A stretch of DNA of 14,557 nucleotides from Candidatus Onthoplasma faecigallinarum (GTDB taxonomy: Bacteria > Bacillota > Clostridia > Christensenellales > UBA1242). Position 1 is the first letter of the stretch; every line of letters starts with the position of its first letter. Both the position numbers and the translations under genes were made by a program. Location of the stretch: contig DVMB01000052.1 in assembly GCA_018715225.1 (NCBI GenBank), positions 1 through 14,557 on the forward strand. The letters are read 5' to 3'. The notes beneath the pieces were generated by a model that was not told the origin of the DNA, searched no databases, and saw only the letters and a program-made list of their open reading frames with translations. This document shows, piece by piece, positions 6,109 through 12,338 of the stretch.

Positions 6109-7284
6109 TTACACGACGCCATATTCTGGCCATGTTCTACCACTAGATGCAAACCACTCACTTTCCTTCAAAATTGTATTGTTGTTCGAGCAATTTACTC
6201 CAAGCTCGTCTCCTGCCACTATTACAATATTTCCATTGAATGAAGTGAATTGGTCATTTTCATAATCTACACACAAAGTAGTTACATAAATATATTTGGT
6301 ATATCTTGCGACATTATCTATAAATTGTTGAGTAGGGAATTGATTTTCAGGAGTACTTGTATACTCACTGCTTCCCGCACAGCAACATACACAAACGATT
6401 TCTGGCTGTATGACCGACAACAATGCGTCTGTAGAGGATGTCTTGCTTCCATGGTGACCCGCTTTGTATACAGTAACCTGTGGCAATTCATTGTATTGCA
6501 CCAAATACTCTTCGCCCCTTTCTTCTAGATCCCCTGTGAATAGGAAATGTCTGTCCCCGTGATTCAACATACAGCAAACTGAATAATCATTCTCACTGCT
6601 GGCATTGTTTTCATAATAATAGTTGTACAAAATCTCTAGACTGACATTATTTTCGCTATCCAAAATGTATTCTTGTTGAGCCCCGTCTTCTTCGTTCCAA
6701 CATTGAAGAGCGGTATAGTGCTGTGCTCCATTATCTATTTCATCATTTAATTCCCTTAGATAATTATTGTATGTCGTGGCTGTCGATCTTTGATTGGTCT
6801 TAGCAAAATCTATTATCACTTCGCACTCATACAAATCAAAAATACTGTCCACCTTTGTGCTGGTAGCAAAGCCAGCATAATGGTCTTGATGAGCATGAGT
6901 GATGATGACATACTCTAGGGTATTGTCTGTTACATACTGGTTCAAATATTCGCTAACTGTAGAGATGCTGTTACTTTTTGAACCACAGTCGATCAATATG
7001 TCAATATTCTCCCCAACTTTTATGTATGTACAATCTCCTGTATATTTGTTCCCAAGTTCCAAGAAATGTACCGACACTGCGCCATCTGCCGTGCTGATGG
7101 GAGTATAAGAAATCCCTTCGCCGTCATTATAAGAGTAATAGACTTCTTCAGTTACAATCAACTGCTCAGTCTCTGGCAGTCCAAAATATGTGTATCCTAC
7201 GAATCCCACGACACAACCCAGCACTAGACACACAATTCCAATCAATACGACTTTTAAATTTGATTTTTTCTTTGACCTTGCCAT
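6109..7284 (-). CDS. Membrane-anchored metallo-beta-lactamase-fold hydrolase (ComEC C-terminal type)
   Basis: This 391-residue protein has a basic N-terminus and a single membrane helix (about residues 10-33), which places the rest outside the membrane. The remainder is a metallo-beta-lactamase domain of the ComEC/Rec2 C-terminal class. SVHFLELGNKYTGDCTYI (71-88) takes the place of the usual DVGQGD strand. The metal motif is THAHQDH (129-135), TGDLE (250-254) supplies the bridging aspartate, and GHHGS (276-280) the last histidines, so the active site looks intact. Many relatives act on nucleic acid or other phosphoesters, but the substrate here is unknown. It lacks the ComEC channel domains, so it is not a competence transporter. 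Odd point: four cysteines in five residues (C298, C300-302) lie where relatives have a serine/glycine-rich strand. Its ATG overlaps the preceding stop (TAATG), and a GGGGGAG ribosome binding site is present. Confidence 0.85.
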   Translation of the reverse strand: MARSKKKSNLKVVLIGIVCLVLGCVVGFVGYTYFGLPETEQLIVTEEVYYSYNDGEGISYTPISTADGAVSVHFLELGNKYTGDCTYIKVGENIDILIDCGSKSNSISTVSEYLNQYVTDNTLEYVIITHAHQDHYAGFATSTKVDSIFDLYECEVIIDFAKTNQRSTATTYNNYLRELNDEIDNGAQHYTALQCWNEEDGAQQEYILDSENNVSLEILYNYYYENNASSENDYSVCCMLNHGDRHFLFTGDLEERGEEYLVQYNELPQVTVYKAGHHGSKTSSTDALLSVIQPEIVCVCCCAGSSEYTSTPENQFPTQQFIDNVARYTKYIYVTTLCVDYENDQFTSFNGNIVIVAGDELGVNCSNNNTILKESEWFASSGRTWPEYGVV

Positions 7285-7766
7285 TATTCTCCCCCTTCAC
7301 TTGATTCTACAAAAGTGATCAACCTTATTTTTTGCACACTGAATATTCCGCTATATTTGAAATCGTCCACTGTGTAAATCATATAATATGTCCCCACTTC
7401 CTCAGCAGAATATGTACCATCTTCATTCACTGTCAAATTGGTCTCGACATTCACTTTATCGCTCACATCTCTGTTGAACGAAATTACATGCACGCCCTCA
7501 TCAACGTAAACCTCGTCTAGAGTGAGAGTCAGTTCATCTTGACCGATGATCTCAAAACAATCATTCCTTGTCATATAATGTCCAGCAAATATTCCGCCTG
7601 CAACACCCACTATCAACAAGACGATGATCAAAATGATACTTCCTGCACTCATTTTTTTCATTTCTTTCTTCGCAGTTTTAACCGTCTTGTTTGTGGATTT
7701 TTCATCTAATTCAAAATTGAATTTTGCTTTGGACGAAACTTTTTTCGCATTTTTTCTTGTCGCCAT
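7284..7766 (-). CDS. Membrane-anchored protein with an extracytoplasmic Ig-like domain
   Basis: This 160-residue protein has a strongly basic cytoplasmic tail (1-40, many lysines), one membrane helix (about 43-62), and an outside domain of about 95 residues. The segment at about 72-140 reads like a bacterial Ig-like repeat of the DUF5011/HYR kind. It shows the pattern EVYVDEGVHVISF, then a charged turn RDVSDKV, then a closing EEVGTYYMIYTVDD strand pair, which resembles the typical vGtYtvtYtvtD. Such domains usually serve adhesion or protein-protein contacts. The ribosome binding site is AGGAG, six bases ahead of the ATG. The stop overlaps the start of the MBL-fold gene by one base, so the two products are made together and may form one surface complex. 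The Ig-like assignment is by pattern and is moderately certain; the membrane topology is clear. Confidence 0.75.
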   Translation of the reverse strand: MATRKNAKKVSSKAKFNFELDEKSTNKTVKTAKKEMKKMSAGSIILIIVLLIVGVAGGIFAGHYMTRNDCFEIIGQDELTLTLDEVYVDEGVHVISFNRDVSDKVNVETNLTVNEDGTYSAEEVGTYYMIYTVDDFKYSGIFSVQKIRLITFVESSEGGE

Positions 7767-7784
7767 AAATTCTCCTATTTTTTA

Positions 7785-7813
7785 TTTATAATTAAATAAT
7801 ATCATAATTTAAA
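7785..7813 (-). promoter_or_regulatory. Possible promoter of the Ig-like/MBL operon
   Basis: On the minus strand, TTTAAA (7813-7808), a 17-base spacer and TATAAA (7790-7785) lie 19 bases ahead of the start codon. This is the same placement as the better promoters in the window. The whole region is nearly pure A/T, so chance matches are easy; treat as weak. Confidence 0.3.
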
Positions 7814-7893
7814 TAATTTTTAAATTAATTTAATTATTTTTTTATAAATTTTAAAAATAAATAATTTTTAATAATAACAAATTAATAAAAAAG

Positions 7894-7922
7894 AAAACAA
7901 TTTTCTTACGAAAATATGTTTT
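7894..7922. repeat. Imperfect 12-base-pair inverted repeat upstream of the Ig-like/MBL operon
   Basis: AAAACAATTTTC (7894-7905) pairs with GAAAATATGTTTT (7910-7922) around a TTAC loop, with one bulged A. It lies just beyond the aldehyde dehydrogenase terminator and upstream of the Ig-like/MBL genes. It has no T-run of its own and may be an operator or a second hairpin. Confidence 0.4.
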
Positions 7923-7937
7923 GTTGTTAACACAATC

Positions 7938-7967
7938 AAAAAAATCACTAAAAATTAGTGATTTTTT
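7938..7967. terminator. Terminator of the ADH-FIST-ALDH operon
   Basis: TCACTAA (7945-7951) and TTAGTGA (7955-7961) form a perfect stem around AAA, extended by A- and T-runs on both flanks. On the minus strand it lies 29 bases past the aldehyde dehydrogenase stop and ends in a U-run, so it is an intrinsic terminator. The symmetrical flanks mean it could also act on the plus strand. Confidence 0.85.
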
Positions 7968-7995
7968 ATATATTTAATGTTTTTTAATTAATTTA

Positions 7996-9432
7996 TTATT
8001 TTAATACATTTTTTAATGTGATAGTTTTTGTCTTTGTTACTTGGTCGAATGTGCTCATTACACCTTCTGTGCCGATGCCAGACATCTTGTATCCACCAAA
8101 AGGTATTTCAAAACTTCTGTGGAAACTTGCTCCATTGATGACTGTACCACCGCACTCCAATTTTGAGCAAACTTTGAAAGCGGTGTTCATATCTCTTGTG
8201 AACACACAACCACACAAACCATAGCAAGATGAATTTGCTATCTCTATAGCTTCGTCCACATTATCACATGGAATGATGCTGACAACTGGAGCAAAGATTT
8301 CTTCATCTTTTGCAACATCTGCCGTTTTTGGAATATTAGTGATCACAGTAGGTTGCAACACCGCACCTTCTGCCTTGCCTCCCAACAAGATCTTTCCACC
8401 TTGTGCAACTGCTGTCTTGATCTGTTGAACCGCTTTATCACAAGCAGCCTTTGTAACGAGAGCACCTATCTCAGTCTTTTTGTCCAATGGATTACCTACA
8501 ACAAGTTTTTTGAGACGCTCTACAACCTTGGTTTCAAAATCTTTCAACACTTCTTTTTCTACAATGAAACGTTTACTAGCACAACAAACTTGCCCAGTGT
8601 TATACATCCTACCCCAAACGACCTCTTCAACAGCCAAATCAATATCTGCATCTTTCAGCACAATGAAAGCATCATTGCCACCCAATTCAAGTGCCACATG
8701 TGCCATATGAGACGCACCATTTGCGTAAATTGATTTTCCAACTGCTGTAGATCCTGTGAATGTGATACCATGTACATCAGGGTGTTTTGATAGTGGATTT
8801 CCTGTCTTTAAACCTTCTCCTGTGAGGACTTGAACAACCCCATTAGGAAGCCCTGCTTGATGAAGAAGAGCCACCAGCTTAATTACAGTCAATGGATTTT
8901 GGTGAGGTGGTTTCACTATAATTGTGTTACCTGCCAAAATTGATGGAGCCACTTTTTGATCAAACAAATCGCATGGGAAATTGAAAGGCAAAATTGCCAC
9001 CATTACTCCCAAAGGTTCACGCACTGTGAACTGAATGGTGTACTCCTGCCCAGACTCAGTGCCAGCAGGAATAGCGTTACCATAAAGGTGTTTTGCTTTT
9101 TCCATAAACGCTGAAAACCCTATTCTAATATTGGCAATTTCCCCATATGCTTGAGTGATTGGTTTACCCGTTTCTTTAGATAGTGTTTTTGCTAAATCAT
9201 CTTTATTTAGATCGACTAGATCAAGGAAGTGATCTAAGATATCAACCTTTTTATGAATAGGCACATTTGCCCACGTTTTTCCTGCTTTTTTAGCGTATTC
9301 AACCGCTTTGTTCACATCTTTTGCGGTTGCGTTAGGTACAGTATCTATCACTTTACCTGTATAAGGATTGACAATATTCATTGTAGATTTGTCGCTAGCA
9401 TCTACCCATTTACCATTGATAATATTTTGCAT
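7996..9432 (-). CDS. NAD(P)-dependent aldehyde dehydrogenase (non-acylating), perhaps lactaldehyde
   Basis: This 478-residue cytoplasmic ALDH-superfamily enzyme oxidises an aldehyde to the acid with NAD(P)+. The oxyanion asparagine is in PFNFP (N151), the cofactor lysine in IIVKPP (K174), the nucleotide-binding motif FTGSTAVG is at 225-232, the general base glutamate is in LELGG (E249), and the catalytic cysteine in GQVCC (C283, with C284 beside it). Length is normal and all key residues are present. This is the hydrolytic ALDH type; there is no CoA-acylating signature. The substrate is not readable from sequence. The FucO-like dehydrogenase in the same operon makes lactaldehyde to lactate the best guess, with succinate semialdehyde or glycolaldehyde as alternatives. 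It is the last gene of the operon, 12 bases after the FIST gene, with AGGGGG as ribosome binding site. Confidence 0.93.
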   Translation of the reverse strand: MQNIINGKWVDASDKSTMNIVNPYTGKVIDTVPNATAKDVNKAVEYAKKAGKTWANVPIHKKVDILDHFLDLVDLNKDDLAKTLSKETGKPITQAYGEIANIRIGFSAFMEKAKHLYGNAIPAGTESGQEYTIQFTVREPLGVMVAILPFNFPCDLFDQKVAPSILAGNTIIVKPPHQNPLTVIKLVALLHQAGLPNGVVQVLTGEGLKTGNPLSKHPDVHGITFTGSTAVGKSIYANGASHMAHVALELGGNDAFIVLKDADIDLAVEEVVWGRMYNTGQVCCASKRFIVEKEVLKDFETKVVERLKKLVVGNPLDKKTEIGALVTKAACDKAVQQIKTAVAQGGKILLGGKAEGAVLQPTVITNIPKTADVAKDEEIFAPVVSIIPCDNVDEAIEIANSSCYGLCGCVFTRDMNTAFKVCSKLECGGTVINGASFHRSFEIPFGGYKMSGIGTEGVMSTFDQVTKTKTITLKNVLK

Positions 9433-9444
9433 AAGGACCCCCTA

Positions 9445-10614
9445 TTACTTAGTAAAAGCAGTGAATGAAAGCATCAAGCCACCAGTAGTGTTTCTGCCAT
9501 CATCTACATAACCATATTCGCCGAAAGTAAATTCCATGATAAATGGAACGCCATTTACATTCTTTTTGATCTCTTTATAAACTTCGTTGATTCTGCTATC
9601 GATCCCTGCACGTCTGCCACCGCAGTGTACAAGATGATAACAAACGACTGGTTTAGTCAAACGTTTGTTTAGATCTTTCAAGGTTTTACCAACAGAAGCG
9701 ATCAACTCATCCACAGTCGCTTCCATACGAATGACTGTAGTGCCCTCTGCCAAGTTAGCACCAATATTCATTGAGTAGTCGTCGTTAGCAAACATTGGGT
9801 GACGAATGGCAATCAAATCTCCCAATCTATCTTTGACTCCAAGCGGACTTGTGATAGTAGCGGACAACAATTTATCCCCCATAAGTTCGCTTGTCTTCAT
9901 ACCACGCCAACTAGCATATTTCTTAACAGCAGCCGTACCATCGATAGACACCAACTGTCTTGTTCCTTCCACTTTGGTAATGATACCCATATCTTTTGTC
10001 TCTCTATAGGCACCAGTGAATTCATTTACAAAACCGCCTTTCATATAGATCAAAGCGACAGCGACGCCCTCGTTAGTTACCTTGTTGTCCAGATAAAGTT
10101 TCCAATTTCCACTGATTGTATTGTCCGCAGCAGATCCCCCAAACAAAGGAACTCTACCTACAACTCTATTTGCCCCTTTCAAGAAAAATTCTTCTTCCGT
10201 AGGGCTAGCAGCCATGTACATAACGTCTGGCTCGTCGCCAACTGGCATCTTGGTCATGATACGTGCATGTTTTGTAGCTGCCTCTCCTGCGTCTCTTGCA
10301 CTTTGATACGCTTTCCTATCAGCAAAGCCTACGCCAACAATCATATTTGGATCACTGAGCACCATGATACCCACAAAAGGTTTGTCCCCACCGACATACC
10401 CTTCAGGCATGATGACACCTGTAAAACTTGTGTTGCCGATAACTGGGCAAGAATACACTTCTTTGATCCCTTTGATTACATCTTTGATCTTGTAATCGCA
10501 ACTCATGTATGCAAAAACTAATTTTGCATCTTTTGATCTTCCGGCCATTTTAGCCGCTTCAAGCCCTGCCTCATAAGCCACTTTGTTGGTACTAAACCCT
10601 GTTAATGCTTTCAT
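9445..10614 (-). CDS. Stand-alone FIST-domain protein (FIST_N plus FIST_C)
   Basis: This 389-residue protein has no membrane segment or signal peptide. It matches the FIST fold, known as a predicted small-ligand sensory domain. The N-terminal part has the typical strands LVFAYMSCDY (32-41), PVIGNTSFTGVI (57-68) and the hallmark VPLFGGSAAD (155-164). The C-terminal part has the LVHCGGRRAG (328-337) and TFGEYGYV (363-370) region that ends FIST_C. FIST units are usually fused to kinase, methyl-accepting or cyclic-nucleotide output domains; none is present here, so it probably works alone. The start is the ATG at 10614, with AAGGAGGGG eight bases ahead. The reading frame stays open for 18 codons further upstream to 10668, but that extension contains the ribosome binding site and overlaps the preceding gene. 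It sits between the alcohol and aldehyde dehydrogenases, 19 and 12 bases away. Function in this setting is unknown. Confidence 0.88.
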   Translation of the reverse strand: MKALTGFSTNKVAYEAGLEAAKMAGRSKDAKLVFAYMSCDYKIKDVIKGIKEVYSCPVIGNTSFTGVIMPEGYVGGDKPFVGIMVLSDPNMIVGVGFADRKAYQSARDAGEAATKHARIMTKMPVGDEPDVMYMAASPTEEEFFLKGANRVVGRVPLFGGSAADNTISGNWKLYLDNKVTNEGVAVALIYMKGGFVNEFTGAYRETKDMGIITKVEGTRQLVSIDGTAAVKKYASWRGMKTSELMGDKLLSATITSPLGVKDRLGDLIAIRHPMFANDDYSMNIGANLAEGTTVIRMEATVDELIASVGKTLKDLNKRLTKPVVCYHLVHCGGRRAGIDSRINEVYKEIKKNVNGVPFIMEFTFGEYGYVDDGRNTTGGLMLSFTAFTK

Positions 10615-10633
10615 AAATTCCCCTCCTTTTTTA

Positions 10634-11788
10634 TTAAAGCAATGATTTGTACAATTTTTTAATATCATTCACACTGGTTGGTCGTGGATTCCCACCTGTG
10701 CAAACATCATTATAAGCGTCCACACTCAATACGTCTAAATCTTTTTCTTGGATACCCAATTCTGCAAGTGATTTTGGAATATTCAATTCTTTGCTCAATT
10801 TTTTCACTGCATTTATTGCAAGAGTAACACATTTATCATCCGTTGCCTTCTTTGTGTCAATGCCAAAACATTCGGCAATAAGTCTATATTTTGGCTTTGA
10901 ACTAGACTCGGCATTGTATTTCATAACTGTAGGTAATATCATAGCATTTGCGACTCCATGTGCTATATCAAATCGACCACCCAAAGGGTGTGCCATAGAG
11001 TGAACTATACCTAAGCCAACATTGCTAAACCCCATACCAACTATGTATTGAGCATATGCCATTTTTTCACGTGCTTCTATATTATTTCCGTCCTTGTAGG
11101 CAAGTGGTAAATATTTTGCAATCGTCCTAATACTCTCGAGAGCAAACATATCACTGAACTGCGTAGCTCCCTTAGTGATCAAACTCTCAATGGCGTGAGT
11201 CAATGCGTCCATGCCCGTGCTGGCAGTAAGCCCTTTCGGCATTGATTGCATAAGTTCGGCATCGACTATTGACATGATTGGAATATCATGCGGATCAACA
11301 CATACCATTTTCTTTTTATTCTCAGTATCGGTGATCACATAATTGATTGTAACTTCAGCGGCCGTTCCGCTTGTAGTAGGCATAGCGATTACAGGGAAAG
11401 CTTTGTTCCTTGTGTCTACAGCGCCGTTCAAACTGACCACATCATAATGTTCTTTGTTATTTTTAATGATAGCAATTGCTTTTGCTGTATCGATGACACT
11501 ACCACCGCCGACAGCGATTATCACATCAGCCTTTGATTTTTTCAAAGCCGCCAAACCTAGATGAACATTCTCTATCGTTGGATTCGGCTTAATATTAGAA
11601 AATATAAAAGATTTGATATTGGCTTCATCTAAAATATTGCTGACTTTCAACAAAACTCCACTTTTTATAATCGTGTCATCTGTTACCAAAAGAACTTTTT
11701 TAAATCCCCTTTTGGGCAATTCGTCTTTTAGACAACTTCTAGCATTCGCCCCCATATAAACACATTCGTTAAAAATATAACGTTCCAT
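10634..11788 (-). CDS. fucO: Iron-containing alcohol dehydrogenase, FucO (lactaldehyde reductase)-like
   Basis: This 384-residue group III alcohol dehydrogenase is NAD(P)-linked and metal-dependent. The cofactor motif GGGSVID is at residues 94-100. The metal ligands are D194 and H198 in MDALTH, H263 in GIVHSMAHP and H277 in DIAHGVAN, nearly at the positions used by E. coli FucO. Several stretches resemble FucO specifically: GTAAEVTINYVITD (141-154), CVDPHDIP (163-170), GMGFSNVGLG (251-260) and the C-terminal DVCTGGNPR. FucO interconverts L-lactaldehyde and L-1,2-propanediol in fucose/rhamnose breakdown, but no sugar genes lie in the window, so the substrate is inferred. The ATG at 11788 is preferred over the GTG at 11791, because AGGAGG lies only a base or two from the GTG. 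It is the first gene of the ADH-FIST-ALDH operon. Confidence 0.87.
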   Translation of the reverse strand: MERYIFNECVYMGANARSCLKDELPKRGFKKVLLVTDDTIIKSGVLLKVSNILDEANIKSFIFSNIKPNPTIENVHLGLAALKKSKADVIIAVGGGSVIDTAKAIAIIKNNKEHYDVVSLNGAVDTRNKAFPVIAMPTTSGTAAEVTINYVITDTENKKKMVCVDPHDIPIMSIVDAELMQSMPKGLTASTGMDALTHAIESLITKGATQFSDMFALESIRTIAKYLPLAYKDGNNIEAREKMAYAQYIVGMGFSNVGLGIVHSMAHPLGGRFDIAHGVANAMILPTVMKYNAESSSKPKYRLIAECFGIDTKKATDDKCVTLAINAVKKLSKELNIPKSLAELGIQEKDLDVLSVDAYNDVCTGGNPRPTSVNDIKKLYKSLL

Positions 11789-11808
11789 CACCCCTCCTAT
11801 TTAGTTAC

Positions 11809-11837
11809 ATTATAATATAAATTGTCGTAAAAGTCAT
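11809..11837 (-). promoter_or_regulatory. Probable promoter of the ADH-FIST-ALDH operon
   Basis: On the minus strand, ATGACT (11837-11832), a 17-base spacer and a perfect TATAAT (11814-11809) are followed by a predicted start near 11802. The leader would be about 14 bases, just enough to hold AGGAGGGG. Upstream, TATAGA (11903-11908) and TCTATA (11913-11918) form a small inverted repeat that could be an operator, though such matches are easy in AT-rich DNA. Confidence 0.5.
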
Positions 11838-12286
11838 TTATTTTGAACAATTTTGGGAAATTTGTAAAAATAATTTTTTTAGTTTCCAACACAAAAAATA
11901 CCTATAGAAAAATCTATATTATATCAACAAATATGCAACTTTATTTCAATTTTATAATATGGCGATCTTTTTAGCCATTTATAGCCGACTATTGATTACT
12001 ATAATATTACCTAAAAGTTTTTTCTATTAATATTTAATTTTTTATTTTTTTATTTAATTTTTACTATATTTTCTAATATTTAGAATAAATATTAAATTAA
12101 TATTTTTATATATTGTATCTAAAATTATTTTAACACCTATTATTATATAGCTATTACTATTATCTTACTATTTTATTTATAATTATTATTCAATAATACA
12201 TATTATTTTTTCATTTAGTTTATAATAAAATCATTGTAGTCAAAAATTCTCATTGAATAATTTTTGAAAAATTTATTAAAATCGGT

Positions 12287-12316
12287 TTGTTTTTTTGAAA
12301 ATTTATGTAATACTAT
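12287..12316 (+). promoter_or_regulatory. Possible lipoprotein promoter (short leader)
   Basis: TTGTTT (12287-12292), an 18-base spacer and TACTAT (12311-12316) would start transcription near 12323, at the ribosome binding site. The alternative is TATAAT at 12221-12226, which has a better -10 but no good -35 and gives a leader of about 105 bases. I cannot choose between them from sequence. Confidence 0.35.
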
Positions 12317-12338
12317 TTATAAGGAAAGGAGAAGAAGT

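Larger units (their letters stand above)
11789..12338. other. 550-base, very AT-rich divergent intergenic region
   Basis: Between the ADH operon (minus) and the lipoprotein gene (plus) I see no coding frame with a ribosome binding site, and no RNA gene or riboswitch that I can name. The stretch 12000-12235 is almost entirely A and T. A slightly more GC-rich patch at 11961-11990 contains GGCGATC and AGCCGAC with no visible structure. The left end carries the ADH promoter. The right end carries a perfect 8-base hairpin, CAAAAATT (12241-12248) with AATTTTTG (12259-12266), and the lipoprotein promoter candidates. A long TATAAT-containing stretch at 12221-12226 would give a leader of about 105 bases that includes this hairpin. 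Confidence 0.5.

Noticed and set aside
6109..7284. Full ComEC competence protein
   Set aside because: It has only one membrane helix and the MBL domain; the competence channel and OB-fold domains are missing.
8353..8733. 126-codon plus-strand frame opposite the aldehyde dehydrogenase gene
   Set aside because: It is antisense to highly conserved ALDH motifs and its composition is not protein-like.
9799..10521. 240-codon open frame on the plus strand opposite the FIST gene
   Set aside because: It is antisense to a well-supported FIST-family gene, has no ribosome binding site and shows no recognisable domain.
10615..10668. 18-codon N-terminal extension of the FIST gene
   Set aside because: The extension overlaps the end of the alcohol dehydrogenase gene and encodes the AAGGAGGGG ribosome binding site; the family sequence begins at the ATG at 10614.
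12264..12338. 25-codon N-terminal extension of the lipoprotein gene
   Set aside because: It would put a second hydrophobic, cysteine-containing stretch ahead of the signal peptide. A strong ribosome binding site and a canonical lipoprotein signal begin at 12339.
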